Source: Trichosphaerium sp. ATCC 40318 (lineage: Eukaryota; Discosea; Flabellinia; Trichosidae). Taken from it: a DNA stretch of 64,000 nt. The notes beneath the pieces were generated by a model. The model saw nothing but the letters and a program-made list of their open reading frames with translations, did not search any database and had not been told where the DNA came from. Shown here in pieces: positions 1 through 9,389 of this stretch. A program made the translations under genes and the position numbers. Within the stretch, counting starts at the first letter, position 1. Every line of letters begins with the position of its first letter. The stretch covers positions 1 through 64,000 of the forward strand of contig JALMLS010000185.1 of assembly GCA_038496445.1 (NCBI GenBank). Reading direction: 5' to 3'.

Positions 1-185
1 TACACAATATTAATTTAACATGCACCAGCGTATCAGATTACAGTGTAAGTGCGCTTAAAGGTGTGCATATAATAGATCTTAGCTATACTTGTGCAACTGA
101 TATAAGTATAAAAACTCTCAAAAGCGTTCACAAGTGTCGTGTAACGACATCAATATTTTCGAATCAAACTGTTGAACCTATGTAA
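1..185 (+). CDS. F-box/LRR family protein, 3' end only
   Basis: Open in one frame from the window edge to a TAA at 183-185. It encodes two degenerate leucine-rich repeats of the same family seen at 2.1-3.1, 20.9-22.2 and 55-60 kb, with the pattern SALKGVHIIDLSYTCATD, followed by a short non-repeat tail ending in VEPM. The 5' part lies outside the window. LRRs of this AMN1/FBXL type normally form the substrate-binding arc of SCF-type ubiquitin ligase adaptors, but no F-box is visible here. The repeats fit the family consensus poorly, so this could be a gene end or a decaying copy. Confidence 0.6.
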   Translation, partial: HNINLTCTSVSDYSVSALKGVHIIDLSYTCATDISIKTLKSVHKCRVTTSIFSNQTVEPM

Positions 186-371
186 ATACAGATTACTCCT
201 TACCTTTCCACGTAACACCCAGTCTTGAAGTATTAGCTAGACTTCACGACACAAGGTTATTCGTGTGAACATTGAGTAAAAAACCGGATTGAAAGCATGC
301 ATATGAGCTGTGGCTTGTTAACAATGAAACAAAGGATCTAATGTTGTAATGTATTTTTACAATTGGGATAG

Positions 372-780
372 TTAAGACGAAGCACTCCACTGCGAATCTT
401 TAAATATATGAATTGTCAATGAGGCTATACAAAGTCTATTCTTCACCATTGTAAGCCACCCACTTGCATTCACTCCTGCTTCTCGTAGCCTCTCTACGGA
501 CTCAAATTGAAATGGCTCATCCAATCAATATGATAGATTTTATACTTGCATTCTAAAATTGTATCTATCGAGGTACACCTGCCTGTATCCAACAATATCA
601 TGAACAATATCAGCCATAAAATGACATGATTGAGCAACAGGAAATAAATCTTTGTCATCCACGTGATGTAGAATATTTGAAATGATTTCAGGAGGGAAAT
701 AAATGATGTTCTTGCACTTTTGTGTCCTTTTATTACAGTGACATACAAGTTTAAGCAAGATGTAGTCTGTCACAAGCAAG
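372..780 (-). pseudogene. F-box/LRR pseudogene with the repeats deleted
   Basis: The first part, about 780 down to 556, encodes an F-box nearly identical to that of the intact gene at 20864-22234 (shared stretch NIIYFPPEIISNILHHVDDK). It then runs directly into stops. A different frame downstream encodes FQFESVERLREAGVN, which matches the C-terminal FESIKRLEGVKV segment of the same paralogue, and ends at 372. The whole LRR array between the two ends is therefore missing, and the junction is out of frame. This looks like a copy that lost its repeats by internal deletion, probably recombination between repeats or faulty duplication, and then decayed. Confidence 0.75.
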
Positions 781-930
781 TGTTAAGATGAGTAACTAGA
801 ATTTAATGTTGCATTTGCTGTTGTAAACTGGCAGTAGCGAACAGAATATGACGACTTTTTTGGACTATTATCGCTTGTGACCATTTTATCTCCAAAAACT
901 CCTCAAATAGTGTCTCAACTTTATTTGCAT

Positions 931-1464
931 ATGGCCAACTGTAGACGCAGTACATCGGGGCTAAAGCCCTCACGGATGGCATTCATACCTGACAACCTTA
1001 TTTTACCTGAAATCTCATACAGACAAATGCAACAAATGCCTACGGACAACCAAACACGAAATGAACCACGTGTGAATAAACCAAAAAAAAATGAGACAAA
1101 TTACAGTTCAACAAACAAGTACGCTTCCCTTCTATACATCTTAATAAGCTTCAAGTGATTTTAAAGTTATAACTGACTAACTTGTTAATTAAGTATAAAT
1201 CCTGTTGAACACGATCCAGTTGACTTCGCCAAGCAGCAATCAAAGTACAGAAGAATCCAAAAAATAAAATGTCATTATTTGACACCCTTTTTTAGTTTCA
1301 GCCCTATCCTAATAGCAGATGATGAGCAGATTACCAGAGAACTCAATGGTTTATCCAGTCTTGTTGAAGTTGGTTTTATTACTCCAAGTGAGTACAATAA
1401 ACGGAGAAAGTGCTTGTTGTTAACACAAAAGTTGACTTGTGAGCATTTGTACATGGTACCATAG
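931..1464 (+). CDS. Small two-exon protein with a SHOCT-like C-terminus
   Basis: Exon 1 is 931-1118 and ends AA|GTACGC in phase 2. Exon 2 is 1302-1464 and begins after TTTCAG. The joined frame gives 116 residues. The N-terminal two thirds are polar and low in complexity, with a basic patch around RVNKPKK. The C-terminal segment LSSLVEVGFITPSEYNKRR resembles the short SHOCT-type motif (two small helices, leucine-rich then GFITxxEYxxRR), which mediates oligomerisation in prokaryotic proteins; its role in eukaryotes is unclear. Upstream in-frame codons are open back to 877 but contain no ATG, so 931 is the first possible start. I do not recognise an orthologue. Confidence 0.45.
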
Positions 1465-2073
1465 ATTTTGTTTTATTTGTATTGATACAGATATACAGGT
1501 CTTCCAACCGAGGTGGGAATGGGTGTAAAAGCACAATCTACACAAGCATAAGGTTGTACACAACTCAATAAACAGTCGCGTATTCAAGTTTTATACCATT
1601 GGTGCTTTGAGTAAAAGCTAATACCGTACTTGAAGGCAATAGTATGTTTATCTGGCTTTATATACAGCCACATGTTGGCGTAAACCCCTACAGCATTCCC
1701 TCAGTTGGAAACAAGCTTTTGAGTATCTTATCCAAACGGTCTCAAGTCTGAGGGAGTGCACTCCTTCGGGAGCAGTAAGTTTCAGTATGATAGTTTTTTC
1801 CGCTTGATCGATTGTGTTTGTTTAGTGAGATGTGACACCAAGCATTACTTAATGCTACCATGTATCTTCTAAGCAACGTCTTTTATGCTTAGCGTGTGAC
1901 TTGTAGTGAAAGTGTAGAAAGTACTCCACATGGGAACGTGATATCAGTACTGTTAAGCAAAGTAAACTCAAAAATGATTAGAACCTTTATGGCCGGCGAC
2001 ATTGTCACAAGAAAAGGTACGTGGGCTATGGCTTTTATTGATTACTATCATAGTGATGTACAACTTGGCACTT
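1465..2073. other. Gene-free interval
   Basis: No convincing exon on either strand. Short open stretches here lack splice partners and family resemblance. It lies between the small two-exon gene and the 3' end of the minus-strand F-box/LRR gene. Confidence 0.5.
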
Positions 2074-3141
2074 TTAATCCAAAAAAAGACTATGAACTCC
2101 GGCCAGTTGTTTAACACCTTCATTCGTTACTTTCTTACAGCCACGCAGGCTAATAGTATGAACTCCAGTAAGTGCTTTAATACCTTCATCAGTTACTATT
2201 GTGTTGTTAAGATATATTGTATGAACACCACCTAATTCTTTGAGGCTTGTGTCTGTTACATTAGTATTAGAAAGGTTAATTCTATAAACCCCAGCCAGTG
2301 CCTTGATACCATCATCAGTGACTTTCCAACAGCGCTTTAAATTAATTGTATGTACGCCAGCTAATGCCTTAATACCTTTGTTAGTTACTGAAGTTCTACT
2401 CAGATTAATATCATGAACTCCAACTAAAGCCTTTACACCACTATTCGTCACTCTTGTGTTATGAAGGTTAATTGTATGAACACCAACCAAAGCCTTAATA
2501 CCGTGATTGGTTACTTTTCTACAACTGCTAAGATTAATTTTGTGAACGCCAGCCAATGATTTAATGCCTTCATCAGTCACACATGTATGTGCTAGATTGA
2601 TAGTATGAACACCAGCTAATGGTTTAATGCCTTCATCAGTAACACGTGTGAATGAAACATCGATTGTATGTACACCAGCCAACGCCTTGATACCTGTATC
2701 TGTCAATTGGCGCATGTTAAATAAATCTATTCTTTTGATTCCAGAAAGTTGTATGAGGTGATCATCAGTAATATACCAACTAAAGTCTATGCTTTCAGCT
2801 TTTAAGTCCGTGAAATCTATCTTCTTGATGTTATTATTACAAAGTCTAAGGCAGTACACTCCTTGAAGATACTGTAATTGTTTCTGTTTGATAGGGAACT
2901 TGATGGTTATCGTGCTTGTTTTAATTAGATGAGGCATTGTTTTGTACAGTTTTTTGAGTGATTGTTTTGATGTGATGACAATCTCTCTTCTGTTTATGTA
3001 TCCCATGTGTTGTATTGCGACAATTTTTAATAATTTTGAAGTACGTACTACCGAATGCATAGTTAACTTAGAAACAAACTGTAGAATGTAAATAATGACT
3101 TCAACAGGAATCTCATCAAAGAACGTGCTGTTTGAATTCAT
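2074..3141 (-). CDS. F-box/LRR protein, 355 residues, intronless
   Basis: One uninterrupted reading frame from an ATG at 3141. Residues 8-45 form an F-box (FDEIPVEVIIYILQFVSK). Residues about 125-350 are around nine AMN1-type leucine-rich repeats of 19-24 residues with the consensus VTDEGIKALAGVHTINL; the Cys-containing variants carry an extra SCRK-like insert. Proteins of this layout normally recruit substrates to SCF (SKP1-CUL1-F-box) ubiquitin ligases, with the F-box binding SKP1. The array ends abruptly at VHSLFLD without a C-terminal cap, so the last repeats may have been lost. Repeat-to-repeat nucleotide similarity is high, which suggests recent expansion. Confidence 0.85.
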   Translation of the reverse strand: MNSNSTFFDEIPVEVIIYILQFVSKLTMHSVVRTSKLLKIVAIQHMGYINRREIVITSKQSLKKLYKTMPHLIKTSTITIKFPIKQKQLQYLQGVYCLRLCNNNIKKIDFTDLKAESIDFSWYITDDHLIQLSGIKRIDLFNMRQLTDTGIKALAGVHTIDVSFTRVTDEGIKPLAGVHTINLAHTCVTDEGIKSLAGVHKINLSSCRKVTNHGIKALVGVHTINLHNTRVTNSGVKALVGVHDINLSRTSVTNKGIKALAGVHTINLKRCWKVTDDGIKALAGVYRINLSNTNVTDTSLKELGGVHTIYLNNTIVTDEGIKALTGVHTISLRGCKKVTNEGVKQLAGVHSLFLD

Positions 3142-3347
3142 TTTGTATCTAAAAGAGATGTAGGTTGTATGGTAGATCCTGTGTAGTAGAGACCACGAAA
3201 ATATATTTATTCGTAGTGGAGTTATGACTTAGAGTGACCTTAATGATGATCACGCCATCAAGACCCTGCTTAGGGTGAACCTGCGTGTCCGTGTGAACAT
3301 GTAGCTTGTAACTAAAAAGAGAATTTTAACTTTAAACAAGAGTTACA

Positions 3348-3658
3348 ATGTCTACAATCAGTAACGAACAATCTTCCAGGTACATACCTCTTTACAATAG
3401 TTTGGCGAGACACGTGATAAAAACAAAAACAAATCGAATGCTCTGTTTCATTTTTCGCATTATCGAAACTCTTTAAGACGATGGCTTCAAATAGCTCCTA
3501 CCGTCCAGCCACCTGCTCTAGTAGATGCTAAAGAAAAGTTGCACATATTAGTATGGTTTTTCCTTGTCTCTTTTTAGTGTACAAATCAAGAGCAAGTTAC
3601 AAAGGCTAACAGCATGCTTTACACTAAAGAAGAGACTACGGGGAAAACAAACTTGTGA
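3348..3658 (+). CDS. 61-residue three-exon protein, unknown function
   Basis: Three exons with matching phases: 3348-3379, 3478-3550 and 3578-3658. The joined frame starts MSTISNEQSSRRWLQIAP and ends with TGA at 3656. Intron 2 is only 27 bases (GTATGG to TTTTTAG). The product is polar with a Gln/Lys-rich C-terminus and has no membrane segment or signal peptide. It ends 21 bases before the convergent coiled-coil gene, so the two are tail to tail. Support comes from clean splice sites and frame continuity across three exons; I do not recognise the family. It could be a short subunit of a larger complex, but that is a guess. Confidence 0.5.
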
Positions 3659-3679
3659 GTGTGATTTTAATATAATGGT

Positions 3680-4537
3680 TTATTTCATAGTTTTACTTCT
3701 GATAAACTTTTCTATAGTAGCTGCTAGGACAGATAACTCGAGATCAAGATCTATTTCAAGCTGCATTGCCATCTTCTTTAAGAATGCTTGAAATTGAACT
3801 TTTTCAGGGTTTTGTGTTTCCAACGCAAATAGCTCTCTTTTAACCTGTTCTAGCACGTTTTCTGAATGCATCACTTCTGTTTTTGCATGTATACTTTGTA
3901 TTATACATGGTTCTATCGCTTGTTTGTATCGGTCTTCAAGTATCTGTTCTTCATTCAATATCAATTGTCCTTGTTCCTTTATTTTTCTTATATCATCACG
4001 TGAGCTGAGGATACATTCTTCTAGAACACGTTTCTGTTTGCTATACATTCTCGTAAGTTCATTGTGCTGTTTTTCATGTGCTTCAAGGACAGCAGTTGCA
4101 TGAGAGAGATTTTTCTTGATAATTGCGATTTCTTCTTGTTTTTTCTTCAGTTCTTTTTTTACAGCCTCTGTTGTTGCGTGTACTTCATTGTTACTTATAA
4201 TTTGTTTCTGAGCATTTTTGTAACAAGATTGTAGGTGTTGTAGTTTTGCTGTTTGATTTTGAATGATAATATTTCGAGCTCTAGTTTGTTGATTGAAATT
4301 TGATTGAATTTGTTTAAAGAAACAAGTCACATCTTGCATTGTCAACTTATTCTCCTTAGAAGAACAGTGTTTTCTAAAGTTATTTGCATATAGGTTACAA
4401 ACATGTTGTCTTTTTTCAGGAGTGGCAGCGTTAAGCATGATATCTGGTAAAAAGGGACCGCCAGTGATTTTTCTTCTTTTTTTTGGACGTGTATCAATAA
4501 CATATGATGGTTGGTTGTTTTGTGTAATTGAGTTCAT
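3680..4537 (-). CDS. Coiled-coil protein with a basic nuclear-type signal, 285 residues
   Basis: Single open frame from an ATG at 4537. Residues 18-24 are RPKKRRK, a classical basic nuclear-localisation-like cluster, followed by a Pro/Gly turn (GGPFLP). From about residue 75 to 250 the sequence is a long heptad-rich Gln/Lys/Glu helix typical of coiled coils. The C-terminus is hydrophobic-acidic (QLEIDLDLELSVLAATIEKF). The spacing of Cys and His residues does not suggest a zinc site. No family is recognised; kinetochore, spindle-pole or transcription-scaffold proteins often look like this. It converges on the small three-exon gene. Confidence 0.65.
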   Translation of the reverse strand: MNSITQNNQPSYVIDTRPKKRRKITGGPFLPDIMLNAATPEKRQHVCNLYANNFRKHCSSKENKLTMQDVTCFFKQIQSNFNQQTRARNIIIQNQTAKLQHLQSCYKNAQKQIISNNEVHATTEAVKKELKKKQEEIAIIKKNLSHATAVLEAHEKQHNELTRMYSKQKRVLEECILSSRDDIRKIKEQGQLILNEEQILEDRYKQAIEPCIIQSIHAKTEVMHSENVLEQVKRELFALETQNPEKVQFQAFLKKMAMQLEIDLDLELSVLAATIEKFIRSKTMK

Positions 4538-5276
4538 CGTGGTTTTATTGCTGTTATTGTTGGGAGGTGTGTTGATTGTTGTTGAGTTGTTTAAAAAATG
4601 AACGAAAAAACCTAGATTGAAAAAGAGCTAAGGCAACTGATTGATTAGGTACAACTTAATCATGAATTTGTATCAATCTACTGATAGATTGGTTAACTAT
4701 TTGTTTGTAAGGAGAGTAATTTTTCTTGTGTATTTTTTCTTATCAAAGATGCGAGTAATCAATCATGTAATCAATCTCGTGTTGATTGAAAAATTATTGG
4801 ATTCATGTGATTGATAAGAGGCATGCCACATTATTCTTATTGAATGACGTTAACTGCAGGAAACTTGTTTTAGCTTCCAATAACTGGTATTTGGCTATTG
4901 CTCTACCACACCACTACTTTTAAGTGTTTGGTAGCTACACTTTTTTACCACTAAAACACTTCTTTTATGGCCTGCACAAAGCCAACTGCACGTAGATCGA
5001 CTGGTGGTAAAGCCTCCATGTAAACTACATGCTAAACCCACCCACACCCCAAGTGGAAAACCAAAGTCTCTTTGAGAAAAAGCGAAACTTTGCTTGTAAA
5101 CTTGACACTTTTTTTTTTTAACGAAATTAGAAAGGCTTCGTTTATTGACATTTTGCTCGACAAATGAGGCAAAGACAAATTCAGTTTACAGGTTTGACAA
5201 CATATAATATCCAGTTGGCTCCAACGAAATACCTTGTGCTACTCCTGGTTGAGGAACCTACAAAGTAGTTAGCGAA
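4538..5276. other. Gene-free interval with an ATTGATT/AATCAAT cluster
   Basis: No coding exon found. About 4.61-4.82 kb holds many closely spaced copies of TTGATT, AATCAAT and GATTGAT in both orientations (for example near 4641, 4660, 4682, 4758, 4772, 4786 and 4810), directly upstream of the minus-strand coiled-coil gene. It may be regulatory sequence for that gene or simple degenerate repetition. Confidence 0.4.
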
Positions 5277-6367
5277 CTACTGCTTTAAAAAAGTGACGTG
5301 TACCTTTGTTTCTTGATACACTTCCTGGTTTGATGAAGGCTCTTCTACTGATTTACCCTTGAAGAAAAGACTGTAAAAAGTTGAACTACAAAAAAAAAAC
5401 AACATATTTAAAAGCAACCCTGGTACCTCCTCTTGGATCCATTTGTAAAGCCTGAAGCTACACATAATGCTCAATATTTGTAGAATTGCGATGAGCCACG
5501 AAGCGATGGCGTATACTATCCAGCATCGGAGTGCAAAAGCCAACAGGTAAGCATAAAAGATCATCAAAGCCGAATGAATACAACCGTTCTAGCATTATTA
5601 GTTTGCACTTGTGGTTATTTGTCCGTCCCAAGCAAGGTTGCCGAAAAAACTAAGAATGTACAGATCTGCAGGCACAGTTTGAGATTTGACAGGTTTGACA
5701 GATCTACAAGGTTGTCCAACTTGTAACAGAACTATCATAACTGAAGCTGTTGATGTGTAAAGCTTCGCTTAAAGGTGACAGATATTACAGTTCTGACAGA
5801 ACTTTTATACGCTGTGCTAGATCTTGCCTTTTGAACGAATACAGTTTGCATATTTTGCTCTGATTTTTCGTGCTTGCTTGCGACAGACAATAATTACTCA
5901 ACTGACGTACAACCAAGAAAAGGTAAGCTGAACGTTGGCGAGAAATATAGTAGCTAAAGCCAAGCATGAAGTACCTACAATCACATCAGAAGTTTACATC
6001 ACGTGTATCAGTACCACGTAATAAAATATAAGCGAGAGTGTGGTCCCATATAATATGCTACAAATGACATAACTTGAGAAACAGCCGAGAGTGCCTAAGA
6101 GATTTAACAAAACTCATTGGGATTGGTGAAGAAAAAGTATCGCTGTATTACTGTATACAGTTTGGTGAGGTTTGGTATACGTACGGCTTGTATCATTATT
6201 ATCCAGCCTGATTTTTTGACAAGGTCGTCAATGCGTTCAGTGAGGTTCATAGTGTTGTTGCTTACTAGTAAAAAATCAAAAAACGAATATGGATCTTGAT
6301 TGACTCGGTTTTGTTTGGTGTGGTATTTCAAAAAAACCCAAGTGTTAAGCACTATCCTATTACACAC
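5277..6367 (-). pseudogene. Multi-pass membrane protein family, copy 1 (possibly still partly functional)
   Basis: Exon-like blocks in order on the minus strand: 6367-6104 (contains VNQDPYSFFDFLLVSNNTMN), about 6060-6005 (RLYFITW), about 5965-5900 (MLGFSYYISRQRSAYLFL), 5605-5425 (NGCIHSALMIFYAYLLAF through SIMCSFRLYKWIQEEVP) and 5345-5277 (acidic/polar tail ending VHVTFLKQ). The junctions W|YF and LV|NG are in phase across short introns. Together they encode three to five hydrophobic helices and a cytosolic tail. The first block does not join in phase with the second, so an exon is missing from my model or the gene is broken. Further copies lie at 7.1, 9.4, 16.3/18.5 and 18.9 kb. No known family is recognised. 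Confidence 0.45.
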
Positions 6368-6463
6368 TGTTTTTGTTTAAACGCTCGCACTTCAATTTCA
6401 TTGAAAAAAACTTAACTCTTCTACCGTTAAGCCATTAAGTTATATAGATTTGTACTACATGCA

Positions 6464-7026
6464 ATGTGTGTTAAAAGCAGTATACATGACAAAAAACGAC
6501 AAAAAAAGGTGCTGTGATTAACTTGTGTTTTGCTTTCTACAAAAGAGTTCTACAACCCCATCAAACTACTTTTTCGAGTTTTAATCCATTGTGTGACTGA
6601 CTAGCCGGTATTAGCTGCAAAGGATATAAAAAACTCAAAACGAGACTAGTACATTCCTCTTCGCTAATTACATTTCTTGATCACGTGTTTTAGTGATTAT
6701 GAATACGCGAAAGCATGGGTTCAAGAGCTTGATAGATATGCACCAAAGGATATCCAAGCAATACTTGTTGGAACAAAGAGTGATCTCATTGAAGAACATG
6801 CTGTTGATACTGATGTTGCCCAGGTATTAACAATAGTTCCATTTTTATTGGTTTGTTAATTAAATGTAGGAATTTGCTGATGAACATGAGATGGAGTTTA
6901 TTGAAATATCTTCCAAAGATGCAATCAATGGTATGTTTACATCAACACATACAAGCGTATAACTTTATTGTTGTAGTTACAGAAGCATTTATTCTGTTAA
7001 CAGCAATGATAGTTAAATCAAAGTGA
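6464..7026 (+). pseudogene. Ras/Rab-like GTPase pseudogene with internal deletion
   Basis: Exon 1 begins MCVKSSIHD instead of the MGxKSSK of the intact paralogues, so the myristoylated glycine is lost. It is also one base short, shifting the phase. Exon 2 ends in the conserved DY. Exon 3 keeps only the first few residues (DYEYA) and fuses in frame to the middle of exon 5 (WVQELDRYAPKDIQAILVGT), which deletes the P-loop, switch I and switch II. The last exons ([20 protein letters not shown], then TEAFILLTAMIVKSK) are intact and end with TGA at 7024. It is closest to the copy at 8111-9061. A GTP-binding protein is impossible. Confidence 0.8.
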
Positions 7027-7079
7027 TTTCACATCATTGGAACATACTGGAATGACAAAGAAACCACTCAAAATTGTAG

Positions 7080-7530
7080 TATGTACCTCTGCCTCTTTGC
7101 ATATTCCTCATCTGATAAAGACGCTTCAATGTCGTCAAACTGCAATGACGTATCCTACGAAAAAAAAAAAGGTGAGTTGTTGAAGAAATAAAATAGACTA
7201 ATAAAGAACCACGTTACCTCTTTTGGGATCAAATTGTAAATCGTAAAGCTATACCAAACACTCACACAGCGTTATTCCAATATAAAACCACACACTACGT
7301 GTATTCCCAGCATTCATGTTTTAGGAGAGAAAGCCAGTATGACCAGATACACAAAAGTCAAAGTTGAATGAATACAACCGTTCTATTAGTATAATCAGCC
7401 TGTCGTTCACTACAGAAACATTTAAAATTCTCAACAGACGTACAACGAAGAAAAGGTAAGCTGAACGTTGGAGAAAGGACGTAGCTAAAGCAAGTATGAT
7501 ATACCTACAATCACATATTTAGATTACAGT
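7080..7530 (-). pseudogene. Multi-pass membrane protein family, copy 2 (decayed)
   Basis: Similarity to the copies at 5.3, 9.4 and 19 kb runs through three exons: one near 7525-7445 ending in the RSAYLFF..VR motif, a middle exon near 7385-7210 with the AACGGTTGTATTCATTC start but with stops (a TAG and TGA in the helix region), and a tail exon near 7165-7105 encoding DTSLQFDDIEASLSDEE. Splice sites are largely kept but the middle exon is broken, so this is a non-functional relic. Confidence 0.6.
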
Positions 7531-8110
7531 TTTCAAAAAACCCGTGTTTCTTTAAGAACGTCTGTGACATTAATGGAAAACGGAGTGCTTAAATTTCAAA
7601 CAATAACTTTCGGTTCTTAACAATTTCTTATCCAGGACATTCACATGTGATAAACGACAAAGTAAAGTTGTACGAACAATCACATGACTTTTATATCACC
7701 TTATCAACACTACTGGGTTGGTATCAACAGTGTCAGGACTTCTCATATTGGTAGTGAAGCCAATGTTCATCTACTCAAAATCCACGTGATGTTATGACTA
7801 ACAAGCCTCAGGAATTACAGACAACCGATGTCGATGGCTATTAACAGTGATCTTATAATGTGAAGGGTTTCGTTTCTAACAGAACTTGTAAGGACATCAT
7901 CACTCACTATTGTTGAGTGTAAGGTGTTTGGTTTTTGTTGCTCAAAAATGCAAGTTTGACAAGATCTGAAAGTGCACTTTACTAAGTAGTTCTGTTCACC
8001 TAAGGACGTGTTTCAGACTAGAAAAAAAGGGTAATCAGACTGATGCCAGATAACATTGTATGTCTTTATTTACTCAACAATGACCAATTAGTTGCTGGTA
8101 GAGTTAGTTG

Positions 8111-9061
8111 TTATTCATCATTCTCGAGTATTGCGGCTGATAGCAAAATAAACATTTCATTTACTATGACAACAAAGTTAGCCATTTTGCTTACAGACCT
8201 ACACGTACCATTGATTGCATCTTTGGAAGATATTTCAATAAACTCCATCTCATGTTCATCAGCAAATTCCTAAATTTAATTAACAAACAAAAATGAAACT
8301 ATTGTTATACCTGGGCAATATCAGTATCAACAGCATGTTCTTCAATGAGATCACTCTTTGTTCCAACAAGTATTGCTTGGATTTCATATCTTTCAACTTC
8401 TTGTGCCCACCTTTTGATATTTTGAAACGTCTCTAAGTTTGTAGTATCATACATTATCAAAGCACCATTGGAACGTCGAAAGTACCTGCCATATCTTGCG
8501 TATTTTTCATCACCTATTAAAACGAAATAATTTAATGTAATAATCTCAATCAACACTCACAAAACTGATCCCAAATTTGTAGCTTGATGGTTTTCTCAAA
8601 TACTTGTATGTATTTCTCTCTCTACATCTTGTTAACATGTGCATTTTAAAGTACCAAAAGTGTCATACAAAGTTAACACTGACTGTAGGTATGAATGGTT
8701 CTGTATATGTATCATCAACAAATCTACGTATAGCACTGCTTTTTCCAACACCAGGATCTCCAAAGGTAATTATTTTGTATTCATAACCACTAAAAACACG
8801 TGGTCAAGAAAAATCGGAAAGAGCCAAAGAGGAATGTACTAGTCTTGTATGGGCGTTTCAACTTTCAAGGCTAATATGAGTGTATCAGTTACTCACACTA
8901 GGCGATTACAATTTGTAAAAAAAACTTTTCGAGTGTTTGTAAAGGGGTAGTGGAAGTCTTTTGTAGAGCTCAGAGCAAAATATACAGAGAAATCAAGTTT
9001 AACAGTTCTCACCTTTTTTTCTTCGTTTGTTGTTACTCGCTTTGCTGCTTTTACCACCCAT
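8111..9061 (-). CDS. Myristoylation-signal Ras/Rab-like GTPase, copy A (degenerate switch II)
   Basis: Seven exons with consistent phases: 9061-9013, 8870-8840, 8789-8669, 8621-8561, 8513-8311, 8269-8209 and 8163-8111, giving 192 residues. The start MGGKSSKAS fits the N-myristoylation consensus (Gly2, Ser6, Lys7). G1 is GDPGVGKSS, G4 is TKSD and G5 is SSKDA. The G3/switch II region, normally WDTAGQERF, reads WDQFCDEKY, so the Gly and catalytic Gln are gone. Switch I (PTVSVNF) is also altered. The C-terminus ends AAILENDE with no cysteine, so no prenylation is possible. The gene is closely related to copies at 16.8-18.2 and 50.8-52.2 kb but lacks the intron insertion they share. It may be a pseudo-GTPase or a decaying gene. 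Confidence 0.75.
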
Positions 9062-9389
9062 ATTAGTTTTTGGTTTAACCTATCTTTCTATTTAACTTTC
9101 AACGAACCAAAACATGCCTTAACAGGTATTTCAAATTCGACATATGTTAACACCGACCTAAGATTGCTACAACGTACCTTAGAAGCGTTCGAATAAATCA
9201 GGTGATTGTACAGCTCTAAGAAAACCGGTTTTCGACTTACCCGTGCGTGGCAATTCGTAACTGGTTCGGTTATGGTGAAAATGAACAGTTATTGGCTTCA
9301 TTAGAAGCCACTAAAGGCTTTTATTACTCCAGACTACTCTCATACGCTGTAAAAACAATCTATAAGTTTGAGCGAAAGTGACAAACTAT
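9062..9389. other. Upstream region of GTPase copy A
   Basis: No exon found. It contains a ~30-base block (around 9103-9133, CCAAAACATGCCTTAACAG) that recurs at 22541-22570, where no GTPase gene is present, so the upstream region itself has been duplicated. Confidence 0.4.

Noticed and set aside
5277-5605. Resemblance of NGCIHSALMIFYAYLLAF ... ILQILSI to fatty-acid elongase (ELO) motifs
   Set aside because: The N..IH..M.FY and LQI features are suggestive, but the exon before has no HxxHH box and the second hydrophobic block does not follow ELO spacing. I kept 'unknown multi-pass family'.
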